Part shown: one piece after another, positions 1 through 11,726 of the stretch
Layout: every line of letters starts with the position of its first letter
How positions within the stretch are numbered: position 1 is the stretch's first letter
Assembly (NCBI GenBank): GCA_024704765.1
Contig: JAKMXF010000332.1
Coordinates: 985,080-1,049,079, forward strand
Length of the DNA: 64,000 nt
DNA from: Oopsacas minuta
Lineage: Eukaryota > Porifera > Hexactinellida > Lyssacinosida > Leucopsacidae
Reading direction: 5' to 3'
Translations under genes and position numbers: made by a program
Notes under the pieces: generated by a model
What the model was told of the DNA's origin: nothing
Seen by the model: the letters and a program-made list of their open reading frames with translations, nothing else
Database searches by the model: none

Positions 1-1763
1 AATATAATCATTTATTCTAGGGAAGTGTACTTAAAAAAATCGACTTACATTAAAATGACATTTGAGTAAAAACGAGACGTGATAGGGAATTCTGATGACA
101 GATTGAGAATCAGCATACTCAAGTTAACTAAAAACAACCCATGGATAATAATCAGCAAATTTGACGCAGGGCAGTGTATTTGATGCTCAAGAGAATAAGT
201 TTCTGATTAATTTATTCCAGCATTTGCTAGCTAAGTTATCATTCCTCTCTACTTATTCTATATCATGTTAAATTTGAAAACAAAGTTGATCTACATACTT
301 ACTTTGTTGTTTATGAGCTCCATGAGGGATGTATCCATTAATTTCGTCCTCAGCACTTCTTACAGGGAATCTGCTGGGATGCCTCTTTTTTGAGATGGTA
401 ACAGTGATCATATACTAATTTAAATCTCCGTCTGCACCTTAGTTCTTTATGACTAGCGAACTAGCACTTTTGTTGCTTGCCAAGTACTTAGATAACACTT
501 ACGCCATGGATAACATCTGTATTACAGTTGATGCATACTATTAATTTATCTATCCCCAAAAGCATACCATGAGATCTCTTTTACAATTTTCTGAAAAAAC
601 AAAGAGCGCTTGCAATTTCAATCGTCAACAACCCTAATAACTATTCTATTAGTATCTATTGTATCTCATTGTATCCCATTGGTGTCATACATTTTGTTCT
701 CACTCTTCGATCCCCGCGGACGTCCAAAATCAAGTCAGGTCAATTAGTCTAGACTTAAACTGGCACTATACATATTTTTTGATTCGTGGAAAGCTTACCA
801 TTTAACTTGAGAGTTGTAAACCCATTTTATTATCGACTGAGTATTATGAAAGTTGGATACTAGGAGTATAATCACATTTACTGAAATATCCACTGATGGC
901 AGTATCGTGATAGGTACGGATAAACTCTTGGGTTGACCTCTGGCCTTGGTTGACGGAGATTTCTGTGCACCCAAATGTTTTATTGTACCTATGTTGCATC
1001 TTCACAGTAAATCCAAATGGAGAATACTTGTTATACCTCAGTAGCGACGTCAATATTTGTTGCATCCTCGATGTTGATAATTTTACTGGTAACTGAAAAT
1101 TTCCCAATTAGTGTGTTTCATATTCCTATAACAGATGGATTGTTTACGTGGACTGTGGGTGGATATACCGTAAAAGCCAGGTTCCTTGAAACTATCACGA
1201 CTCTAGCATCTTTTCAACCACATCCTCTAATCTACAGAGTATATTCATCATGTAATTTAGATATGTGGTCATTTGGACTTTGTTAATTTGAACACCAATG
1301 AGCGTTAATAATCTGTGTTCTTTACTCGGAGTTCACATTAACCGGTATAATCCCAAATGAATAACCATTAAGTGACCTGATTGTGCTTAAATATTTGTTT
1401 GTCTTATCCGGAAATTCTTACAAACTGTGTTAAATAACGAGGTTCCACTACACTTACCGTTAGAATAAGACGTGTAGGATATCTTTCTTAATCTTATTTA
1501 GATGCATGGTAGAATGGATAATACATCAGCTTGAGGAACTCAATGTGAATCTTTTAGCCAATATTCCGAGGCTGTTGCTTTAATTGGCAGAGATTCGTCT
1601 GAGTTGACCATTTCTAAAAGAACTAGTCTAGTATTTAAATACAGGGTAGCTTTTCTTTTCTGATACAAAATACAGTATACCTATTAAGGCTCTATTTGAT
1701 TCTAGTCATTAGCTTACCATTTAGTATTTTGCTATTGAATATAAGGAACATATTGTCTACTAG
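1..1763. other. no recognisable gene
   Basis: AT-rich DNA. I see no convincing coding region: the short open frames at 844-1286 match no family I recognise and overlap on opposite strands. None of the upstream PP1 motifs (GDxHG, GDYVDRG) could be found here, so this stretch is probably intronic DNA of the PP1 gene or lies upstream of it. Confidence 0.5.
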
Positions 1764-2815
1764 ATGTGTGAAGATAGTATATCAAGAAATAGTATGGAAA
1801 GAGAGCGTGCTGCTATTATTGAATTATTTGCAAAGGGGTCTAGTCCGATCCATATCATGAAGAACCTGAATATTCCTATAAAAAGGCGAATGTTCGTAAA
1901 TCGCACCTTGATTCGATATAAGGATATTGAAGGAGTTTTTGACAGGCCGAGGAGTGACGTACGACTTCGATCACAACCACGAGGATGAAGAAGCTAATCC
2001 GGTCTCGCATTTTGCGAAGTCCTAAGAAATCAAATGAGAGAAATGGCCTTCGATCTCGAAATATTTCGCAGTTCAGTAACGAAAATTGTCAAAAGGGACT
2101 TAGCACTCTCTCCCAACTAACTAAATAAAGTTCACTTCATTTCCAACCAGGTAGAGCAAAAGCGATTTGCACGAAGCAGAGGCCTTGTTCGGAAGTTCCC
2201 AGATAGCGCTCTGGATAGTTTTCTCTTCTCTGATGAGAAATTATTCACAGTTGAGCAAGCCTATAATCGTCAAAATGACAGGATCCTTTCACCATCCTTA
2301 TCTATAATTCCTAATTAGCTCGATTGTGTGAAGAGAACTCAAAATTAGGCCTCCGTGTTGGTTTGGGCTGGAATTTCAGCAAACGGCCGAACCCCGCTAG
2401 CCTTTGTGCCATCTGGAGTGAAAATCAACTCTGAAACCTATAAAGAACTTATCCTAGAGTCTATTGTCAAAGATTTAAGTCAAATAATGTTCAATAATCT
2501 TCATTTTTGTTCCAAGAGGACGGTGCACCAGCTCACATGTCAAATGCCGCTAAAACCTTGCTTCAGAACAATATATCAGATTTCATCACCAAGGAGGAAT
2601 GGCAACCCTTTAGCCCAGATATCAACCCATTGGACATTTCTATCTGGGGCATCTAACAAACAAATGCCTGTGGTAAATCTCAAACATATACTGAGTCACT
2701 CAACTTGTCTCTGATTCGGGAATGGGGTAAAATCCCCCATGATACGTTGCGGACCGCTATTGACCGTTCTTAGTAATCTCAAAGCCGTCATCAGTCAATA
2801 GGTGATTACATTGAG
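1764..2815 (+). pseudogene. Tc1/mariner transposase, decayed
   Basis: Remains of a Tc1/mariner DDE/D transposase, the nuclear enzyme that cuts and pastes its own element. The N-terminal helix-turn-helix part is open at 1764-1988. The remainder is spread over several frames. The catalytic boxes are still readable: FLFSDEKLF near 2220, VWAGISANGRTPL near 2360, an EDGAPAH box near 2520 (reached after a frameshift), and SPDINPLDISIWG near 2615. The last box carries Asp rather than Glu, so the copy is mariner-like (DDxD). Several stops and frameshifts exclude function. The final part (REWGKIPHDTLR) matches the usual C-terminus. I did not find clean inverted repeats or a TA duplication. Confidence 0.85.
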
Positions 2816-3529
2816 TTATTGTTGCATAATCGTATTAGATTGCAGTATATAAAGTAAATTTAAGCTCAATATAATAATCTTCAGCTGGTTATATAATTTA
2901 TGGACTGTATAGTAAATATTAGAACTTAAGAGCCACCAGGTAAAAGAGCTTTGATCTCAAAATCAGTGCATTGTGTCCTCAATGACTCCTTGATTCTAAT
3001 TAAAGTCCTCCCCGCCATCTAGATAAACCGCTGTTTCTATCTCTTGTTTGTGCATCATAATGCTAATTTTCGACCTATCTTACTACTACTGAATTCTAAT
3101 GTATTTCAATGTTGGAAATCTATAAAATATTTCAAAGTGCTTGGAGTACGAATATATTTATTAGAATACTATATTTTACCGAGTAATGCTGATTTAAACA
3201 AATAGTGGCATATTTGGATTGCTGACTTCATTATTAACAATAGTATCAACCTTAGTAAGATTTCTGTCAGAGCTTCCTCATATAGTTTCCAATTGGTAAG
3301 TTATTTAATTAGCCTAATATTTAGAAAATATATATTGTCCTCTTACTTTTTGTCCCCAAAGCGTTACACATAGGACCGTATTTCAAGTCGGCCATTGCTT
3401 ATACTTAGCTTATTTTTTGTCTCCATTGTAAGTAGACGATTAACTTGTGTTTTATGACAAATTACTCTATGGATATTTTCTATCATTTTGGATTGTATAT
3501 CTTTGATTTTTTGGTTTTATCTTATCTAG
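2816..3529. other. PP1 intron DNA, no gene seen
   Basis: AT-rich DNA between the mariner fossil and the PP1 exon. No coding signal was recognised. It ends in a T-rich tract and the CTAG acceptor that precedes the exon at 3530, so at least its right part is intron. Confidence 0.6.
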
Positions 3530-3979
3530 AGTTTGGAAACAATTTGCTTGCTCTTAGCGTACAAGATTAAGTACCCCGAGAACTTCTTTTTGCTTAGAGG
3601 CAATCACGAATGCGCTTCAATAAATCGAATTTATGGATTTTACGATGAATGCAAACGTAGATTTTCTATTAAACTTTGGAAAACGTTTACTGATTGCTTC
3701 AACTGTTTACCAGTAGCTGCAATATTAGACGAGAAAATATTTTGTTGTCACGGTGGCCTCTCTCCAGATCTTCAGTCAATGGAGCAGATCCGAAGAATTA
3801 TGCGCCCTACGGATGTTCCTGATCAGGGCTTGCTTTGCGACCTTCTTTGGTCTGATCCTGAAAAAGATACTATGGGGTGGGCAGAGAATGAAAGGGGCGT
3901 ATCTTTCACTTTCGGTGGGGAGATTGTTGCAAAGTTTTTGCAGAAACATGATCTAGATCTCATTTGCAGAGCTCATCAA
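3530..3979 (+). CDS. PP1 catalytic subunit, internal exon
   Basis: Serine/threonine protein phosphatase 1 catalytic subunit, a dimetal phosphatase that removes phosphate from Ser/Thr in many nuclear and cytoplasmic complexes. The exon encodes 150 residues, from SLETICLL to DLICRAHQ, corresponding to about residues 100-249 of animal PP1. Visible key boxes are [13 protein letters not shown] (catalytic Asn-His), [10 protein letters not shown] (metal His), LLWSDP and RAHQ (metal His). Identity to animal PP1 is very high. It opens after an AG acceptor (TATCTAG then AGT, Ser) and ends in phase 0 at CAA before the donor GTAAGT at 3980. The protein continues exactly at the exon at 29441. The first roughly 99 residues, including GDxHG and GDYVDRG, are not in the window. 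No stop or frameshift is present, so this is a live gene. Small replacements such as GWAENERG are within normal variation. Confidence 0.97.
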
Positions 3980-5584
3980 GTAAGTATTGATATGTATTAT
4001 TTCTGTTTACATGGAAGGCTATATGATCATTATTAATTTGTCATATTTTTGTCTCTTAAAGAAAGTACAAAATTTGTTAACTTTTATCAGAAATATCAAA
4101 CTTTGCTTTCGTTGAATGCTACAAAACTCCTTTCTGCAATTATAAATGAATCTACTTCGAAAACGTAATTATTTAATTTGCAGGTAATTCACCGGCGCTT
4201 ATCTAAAGCACTAACATGCTCCACTACGACTTAGTGCCTTGTTTGTTTAAGTATTGAACAAACACAATTTTTAGTGTTATTGGTACCTACGCTACCAGAT
4301 ATACTCGGCACTAGCCCTTTTATATTGTTCTCATTGCAACTTGATAAGTCAATTGATGTATCTTCATGCTCACAATTATTGGTTTACGTCCGTTATGTGC
4401 ACGTGAAAAAATTTAAGGAAGAGTTTTTGCTATGTCGCGAACTTGAAACCAGAACGAAGGCATAGGATGTGTTCAAATTGATTGATAGCTTTTTCCAAGA
4501 TAATAAAATTGAGTGGAAGTATTTGTGTGGAGTTTGTACCGACGGCGTGCCAGCAATGCTTTGTTCACGTTCTGGTTTCCAAAAGCTTGTTAAGGAAGAT
4601 CGCCAGAAGTCACAAGCACACATTGCATGATTCATAGACAAACACTTGCCTGTAAAACTATGCCAGCACAGCTTTTGACAGTGATGACATTAGTTATTAA
4701 GATCGTAAATTTTATTACATCGAGTGCTCTTAACACTCGCCTTTTCAGGGAACTTTGCGAAAATTTGGCTGCTAGCCATCAGACTCTACTTTTCCACACC
4801 CAAGTACGTTGGCTTTCCAAAGATAATGTGCTTAAACGAGCCTTGGAGTTGCTTCCAGAGATTAAATTATTTCTTGGTCAACACCGAAAACATGAATTCT
4901 TGACACAAATCAATGATTCCAATAATGATGTTTTTCTAATGTATCTTGTGGATATATTTGATCGTATCAATGTACTGAATCTCTCACTTCAGCGAAAAGA
5001 AAAGTACATGTTTGATTTGAGTGATAAACTCAAAGTTTGCCAAATGAAAATTCACAATTGGAGAAGAAAAATGGACTCAGGGAATGTATGATTGTTCGAA
5101 AGATTATCCGAATATTTTGATTACAACGATATTGTGTTGGATAATAATTCAAAAACAATAATCTCTGAGCACCTTACGGCCTTAGGCGAAGAATTTTCTC
5201 ATTATTATCCCGAGTGGAAGGACTCAGATTTGAAATTACCGAGAAATCCATTCACTTTCTCCCCTCAAGCAATACCTGACGATAATGATCGTGCACAGGA
5301 AGAATTGATAGACCTGATTAATGATGGATCTGCCAAGGAACTATTTGAAAGAGAGGAATTGAGTACCTTTTGATGTTCAATGGAGGAGTCATATCCTCTT
5401 CTCACTGAAATTATCCTGATGAGACTTTTGCCATTCCCTACCACGTACTCTTCTACAAATAAAAACAAGCACAAGAATAAATTGAAAGTGGAAGATGACC
5501 TCCGTTGTGGTCTTGCAAATACAGATCCCGAAATTCAGGATTTAGTTAAGGATAAACAGCTACATCCTTCTCATTGATATAATA

Positions 5585-6931
5585 CAGGGTGTCCAGTAAT
5601 TATTGATACCTTTCATAAGTTGCTATAAGTTTCGAAAACTACCCACCATTTATTCATTTCATTTACCTATATAATCTCCTTCTAATTCTATGCATTTTGC
5701 AATTCTATTCGGCATGCCTACTATTAAATTTTCGAGGAGCGAAGAATCTAAGTTTGACCAAGCATTTTTCAGAAGAAATATGAGGTCATGAAGGTTGTTG
5801 TTCGGCTGGGGTGCCTCCTCAAGCTTCTGCTTGAGTATTGCCCAAAGATTTTCAATGGGGTTCAGGTCTGGCGAATTACCTAGCCATACTTCTTTCTGCC
5901 AAAAATTACGTAGGTGTTTATAACACCATTCTTGCGAAATTTTGGCCCTGTGAGATGGAGCACCATCTTGCATGAATATCGATTTCAACGGGCCTGGAAA
6001 CATTCTCTTCTGCAAGATATTTCCTGTCTTTCTTTTGTGTTTAATTGCATCTTTACAGGTTTGGCCAATATCTCATCCGTATAATAGGCGGAATTTATAT
6101 TTTGTTTAGGAGGTATTATGTGCAGTTCAGAGACCGCTTGATAGCTCATCATGCCCCACACCATGACTCTTTGAAGAAATTTTACTGTTTGCTGAGGGGG
6201 TATATTTGCTGAACTCTTTGCCCAAATTCGCTCATTTAGATGGTTTGAACGATGAAAAAGTTCAAATGGAGACTCATCACTCCAAAGAATGGATTTCCAA
6301 TCATCCACTGACCAATTTCGATATTTTTGGCAGAACAAAAGTCTGTTTTCCTTATGTTTTGGTGTCAATTTCGGTTGTTTGGGCCTTTTGAAGGGTTTAG
6401 CGCCAACAGACTTCTTCAAATAAGAGTGTACAGTACTTTTCGAAATAGAATGTCCTTTAGATTTCAATTTTGCACTCAATCTCCTTATGGACTGATGTCT
6501 TTTTCCCAAAGACTTTGATATTATCATATTTGCCATTGGATTCAATTTTGGCGGCCTTCCTGCACCAAGTCTATGATGGAGACTCTGGTTATTGATATGG
6601 CGTTCCACCACCTTTTAATAGTGGCAATTCCCTTAATAAGAAGATTAGCTACATCTTTCTGTGTCATGGCGCCTTCTATCATACCAATACCACGTGAACG
6701 AATCTCAATATTCATGATAATGACGCTAATAAAGATAGGAAATTGTGGTTAAATAAATTATACAAAATTTCACTAAATTTTTGGTATTTGAAATTCAAAA
6801 ATTGCAGAAAAGATCGAATCGGTAATGAACATTAATGAAATAACCTTATACATACTTAGGGAACAACATAACTCAAAGTATGGTCGAATAAAAATAGAAA
6901 TTCATGGTATCAATAATTTCTGGACACCCTG
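5585..6931. mobile_element. Tc1-like element with inverted ends
   Basis: Both termini are visible. The left begins CAGGGTGTCCAGTAATTATT at 5585. The right end, read in reverse complement, is CAGGGTGTCCAGAAATTATT, giving an inverted repeat of about 26 bp with one mismatch. A TA precedes the left end; the right flank reads TTA, so the duplication is slightly altered. The element is 1.35 kb with one transposase on the minus strand. It lies inside the 3' part of the hAT at 4200-7043, so it inserted later. Confidence 0.9.
5659..6715 (-). pseudogene. Tc1-like transposase, frameshifted
   Basis: Tc1-family DDE transposase, about 340 residues if intact. The N-terminal HTH (MNIEIRSRGIGMIEGAMTQK) starts at 6715 and shifts frame near 6610 into VERHINNQSLHHRLGAGRPP, the second HTH with its GRPP hook. 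The first catalytic box is LWSDES, then VMVWGMMS. A second shift near 6000 leads to FMQDGAPSH and SPDLNPIENLW, giving a DDE triad ending in Glu. All three acidic residues survive, and only two shifts separate it from a full reading frame, so this is a fairly young copy. Confidence 0.93.
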
Positions 6932-7043
6932 TTATTAGTTTGTCTTTATTTGATCAAATATTTCTCACAAGGAAATTAGGGAGTCGCGAATTAAAGGGTG
7001 CACTTTTAGGGGGTCGCCAGAGGAACAAGTTTGAGAACCACTG

Positions 7044-10000
7044 CGATAACATATATTATCAAGGTTGAGATACTAGCGAAGCGAACCGAAAATTTATAGA
7101 TTGGAATTTGAACAAATATTGATTGTATTGATATATCAGTTACATGTTATATTACAAACACTGATTTGCTTGTGAATTCAGGTATTTTATCATTTTGTAT
7201 TGTTTCAGGAACACTTTATGTTATATATTTTTATCCTGGAGTCTGTCTACGTCTTAGTCTTTAGAGGACGAGCAAAAACAAACTTTGAGAGTTAGTATAC
7301 AGCCACAATTTTGTGCTGATATCCAAACCAGTTAACCAGCGTATCACAAACAAGATCAATGCTCGAGTCTAGCGTACCCATGGTTCTTCTGTTGGTCCGA
7401 TAGAATATAATTTCTTCAGGGATTAGGCTGGCGTGGGGCATTCATTTGACATACATGTCATGATGTTACCTATGAAAAGACCTAAATTTATCCATCCATA
7501 GGAAATTACTTCAAACAGATTGTATACATGATCTTCAACATATGCCTCCAATAATAATTCGCATTCCAGTATGGCTAACATTGTGATTATATTCTAATAG
7601 CGCGCTTCGCTTTTTAGGTCGTTGCCCGAATGGCGGACGATCCTTGAGCTTTATGCCTTGTTCTAGCTTAATCATGTAACAGCTAAATTAGTCTATGCTT
7701 TTTGGTCGAAACGCGAATGGATGTACTCGACAATTCGTGATTTGAGTTAATAATAAAGTAGAAACTTGTTTTTTAATATCCATTGATCATCCAAATAGCA
7801 TTTAACGGCCTTCTGTGGTAATACTGGAGCAGTTACGTGGCATTGGGTTACTGATCTCAGCATTTCGTGCCTCAATTATTATGCAGATCTCAAAAATAAC
7901 GAAATTCGTTAAAATTTGATTTTTTGGTAGTCATGATGACGTAATTAACTTGTGGTGATTTTCATTTTGCCACATTAAATTTCAAACTTCTATTATCTAT
8001 ATTGACAGAGCAGTGTCAAATAATTTTGCGATTTATCCACCACAGAAGCTTTCACTTTAATTAGATGTTACTTAGATTGAAATTATCATCGTGTGTCACT
8101 ACACACACTTTTACGATTAGCACTATCGTCCAATATGGAAACAAGTGGTACATGGTGGCGAGGATTCTCAATTATCAACAATACCTTGTAGCTATTCCAT
8201 GTGATAGTTCTGTAATAGACATATGAATGTGTAGAATAGGAATTCGAAATCAAAATAACACATATTATATTTATTAAATTCATTACAGATGAATATTTGA
8301 GTTGTTTATTACTATTTTCAATGATGCCTCCATATGAGTGAACGTCAGGCTACTCAGCTATCTATGGAGACTAGTGAGGACAATGCTGTCCGTCTCAGGC
8401 TATGCGAGAGCGTCAGATGTCTTAAGAAGTATCTTTGAAGGTGAAACAAGTCCTTGAAAGAAAGGTTCACCGAGATGAGTTGTATTCTAACACTTGTAAA
8501 TATCGAATATCCGATAATTTGACCAGATCACTAATTAGCTGTGATGTTCCAGATGGTTATGTGGATTAACATTAATGTGGCAGTTTTAGTTTTAGCAGCT
8601 CTGTGTGTCTGGCCAAGGGGTTGATTGTGATAAACCTGAGAGATCAATGCAGGGACTGACACCTTAAATAATTCTTCCCCTATATACTTTTGATTTTTAT
8701 CTCCATTTCTGATACATTAGTACCAAGAGACACAACTCCTGTTGTACTGATCGAGTAAATCTTGTCACTTGTGATAGGCTCGTGTTTAGCCAAGATGTTG
8801 CACCGCTTCAAGGATACATGATCCATGCTCCTAGCTGTTCCAAAGGCCTCTGATATTTTTAGGGTGATATCTTGTTCTATTCCTCACTAGTGATAGAAGA
8901 ACTATAAGTCCAGAAAATTGTAAGTTAATGAGTCAAGCAAATTCACCAGAGGAAAAGCTCTTCGCCTTATTATTCAAAGACATCATAGTAATCAAAGGAG
9001 TGACTTGTGCTAAGTTTGGATTCATTTTTTGACAACATAAGTTATTTATACTATTTGCATCCAATTTCTCTCCGTTTTTGTGAGTCTGAAGAATGGGAAT
9101 GTGTATTTTGATCAGAAATAATATTAAATTTTGACGAGAGAATCAATGTAGAATTATGATCAGAAAAGTATAATTTTGAAACTACCTGTTTCTATAGCGT
9201 CTTTCATGATATTCTTTGTGCAACTGAGGTGATTATATTTGAATTGGTTGAAAGCTATCCCCTATATGTGGTTCAGCTGCTTTAAAGTTATTTTTGATGT
9301 TGTTGATGTTGAATTTTCTCTGGATTAGCTGAAATATACACCTACTTGAGGCTCGCGTAAATATGTAATCAGCCGATGTCTCAGGCCCAATCTGTAAAAC
9401 TATAGTGTGACAGGGGCAGTCCCAATATTTTGCAGACCCAGTGTAATTCAGTACCAAGATTTCAAACCCGGGAGAAAATCATATCATTTAACGAGCAGTG
9501 GTGGTCTAAAGATCTGTTTAACCCGGGTCAGGGCCTGGGCTATGGATTTCGCATCCGGGCAAATGCCCGGTTTTACCCACTATGTGACAGCCACTGAGTG
9601 TAACTTTCATCAAGAAATCACTACTGTTGATTCTACTAGAGTATTGTCGGCATAGTAAACTGTTAACGAATTGATTTCATCTAAAATTAAATTCTTTAAA
9701 TTTTCACAAATCAATAAAAATAAATTTATTAAATATGCGTAGTGTTTCCTCAAAACTGATTAGGCGCATCATTTAACAGGTTTAACTTGTTAAATGATCC
9801 GCTTAAGATATCTAGCTGCGCTAGAATATGGAGTATATACATAGGGCTTGATACCTGAACATGTGACCGAGGCAGCTCTCAAGCCCACATATTAGCGGTC
9901 TAGCAAGATCCAGTTGGAAGAACTGAAATGTGTGATATGAAAAAGAAATAATCGATTAATCGAATTTAAGCTAAAAATCAATCTAAATCATTGATTTGAT

Positions 10001-10519
10001 TTTAAATATATCATCAAAATTATTTATGCATAGCCCTGCGTCTTAGAATTCAATATTTAGGCCAATAAATATGACACCAAGGAAGGCACATATGTCACCG
10101 TCAAAATTGAATGGACGCCAAATTGTGTGAGGTTATTCTTATACAATTTTATACTTATGATATTATGGGTTAACTAAAATAGAAATATATTTGTGTAATT
10201 ACTATTCAATAACATACAGAAGTCAGCGAGATGTACTGGGATATTAGGCCTACAATAACACTTGTGCTATCACGCAAAGTTACTGCGCCATTTCTAACTA
10301 GTTACTATAGATATGTTGTTGTGTTTGCTTCTGTTTTATCTGGACCAAATCAATCTACTTTCCTTTTGTCAAATACTAAAGAAATTTTCGAAGCAGAGCT
10401 TTAGTAGCTCACCAATTTACATTTGGTGAGGAGAGAGGAGAGAGATGAGATTAAAGAGAGCTACAGAGAAGATGGCTGTAACACATACGATCCCAATTAT
10501 GGCAGGACCAAGTTGCACT
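7044..10519. other. intron DNA, no gene recognised
   Basis: About 3.5 kb of PP1 intron. Short open frames (8086-8283, 9233-9655) match nothing I know. A patch at 9510-9600 is GC-richer and rich in CCGGG/GGGCCTGGG motifs. A patch near 9950-10010 has ATTTAAATC-like words, as in the MITE at 36872. These are probably old repeat fragments. Confidence 0.5.
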
Positions 10520-10965
10520 ATTCTGTGGAGTAGTTTATGTGAGTAAAGGTCCTGTACGTGAAGGTGGTGATATCCGGGGGACTCCATGGCAGCACATCAC
10601 GAGCTCAGTCATGGGGGAGGTGACAGGGTGTACGAGTATTTCATGAGCCACAACGACGATCTTGATGACGATTCCTACAACCTTACTGTACCCCTGCTGA
10701 TCGAAACACAAGCTACACCTTATATTAACATCCTCTCTGTCCAGTCTGTGTAATAGATGATGACAACTATTCTGTGAGTTGCAGCCATTGTAAGCTGGAT
10801 CCATTTCATGCTGACTGCCTGGACCGACTGACGTGTACAGTAAGACTCCAGTACAGTACTTCTGTGCACGCGATGAGTACTGTAGGAAAGCGCGAAATAC
10901 TGAGAAGCTCGTCAAAAACCTGGAGAGCACTCAGAAAGCAAGGAATTGACATGATATAGTCTAGT
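10520..10965 (+). pseudogene. KRBA2/GIN-like element, internally deleted copy
   Basis: This stretch repeats the two ends of the element at 36285-38210. The shared left part is TCTGTGGAG, AAAGGTCCTGTA and TATTTCATGAGCCACRAC. The shared right part is CCTACAACCTTACTGTACC and GACTGCCTGGACCGACT. About 1.4 kb holding the integrase core is missing here, the join being near 10660. The right part encodes a Cys/His motif ending LDPFHADCLDRL, probably a C-terminal zinc finger. Frameshifts and stops abound. Similarity may extend rightward to about 11160. Confidence 0.65.
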
Positions 10966-11726
10966 ATGAAACGTAGCAAGACTATTGAAAAGGAGATAAT
11001 GTGAAGATGCCATTTCTTACCCTAACAAGGTTAGAATTGGTACCAACAGCCTCATTAGTACCGTTACGGATGCGTACTGGATGGAAGGGCTTTCCAGATA
11101 GGGACTACACATGGAACAACCTGCCCACAGTGTGGCATCATCTAGAATTAGCAAAATTTTAGGGTCTTATAACTACCTGTAAATGTTGTAATATTGTTCA
11201 AGAGTCTGTCGAGAATACAACTATATTGTGTTTACTGTGTTTCAGCTTCTATGAATTTAAATTCTCATTGTCTAATGACGTAATTTTATAAGGTTTCAAA
11301 ACATTTTCCGAACTATAATTACGTTATCATAAATTCTAACAGTAGATGCAATCAAAATGCCTATTTGCAAGTAATTCAATTCCTGATTCATTTATAAGTA
11401 TTCACTATCATAACTTTGAACATTAATATCTCCCAAACTTAATAGAAATTTTGAGAGAACTCTTTTTCGAAGCCCCGAAAATTACCAAATTTCGGGATGT
11501 ATTTCGACATACTCAGAGGTAGATTTTTAAATGGGTACAATATGGGCCTCTATATTTTTAACAATGTTAAAGTACTGTATTACCCTTAATTTTATACAAT
11601 TATTAGCGCCCCATTCCCCACCATTTCGAATTTCAATCCAAATTTCTCTGGAACCAGCTCAATTTCAAACTTGTATTTTATCCAATTATTGATACTTAGT
11701 TGACATTACTTCCTTCCACCAGTTCA
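10966..11726. other. intron DNA, no gene recognised
   Basis: The first 200 bp may still belong to the integrase-element remnant to the left. The rest is AT-rich with no recognisable coding block. I looked for a terminal repeat of the Transib/RAG1-like copy that starts at 11727 and found none. Confidence 0.4.

Larger units (their letters stand above)
4200..7043 (+). pseudogene. hAT transposon (ZBED5/SCAND3-like), decayed
   Basis: The coding remnant runs from about 4200 to 5577 and resembles the hAT transposases behind ZBED5, SCAND3 and FAM200. Readable blocks are FILFSLQLDKSIDVSSCSQL (the first catalytic Asp is in the LDKS box), LCGVCTDGVPAMLCSRSGFQ (second Asp), FHTQVRWLSKDNVLKRALEL, and the C-terminal dimerisation part LPFPTTY followed by VEDDLR and ending HPSH-stop. 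Stops or frameshifts occur near 4465, 4627, 5091 and 5373. The usual CExxFS after FPTTY is damaged. Beyond the stop, the 3' non-coding part is split by a Tc1 element (5585-6931). The right end, AGTTTGAGAACCACTG, finishes at 7043 and matches the common hAT terminus CAGTGGTTCTCAAACT. I did not find the left terminus. Confidence 0.88.

Noticed and set aside
844-1286. Overlapping open frames of 87 and 89 codons on opposite strands
   Set aside because: No family motif, overlapping on both strands, no sign of splicing; most likely chance.
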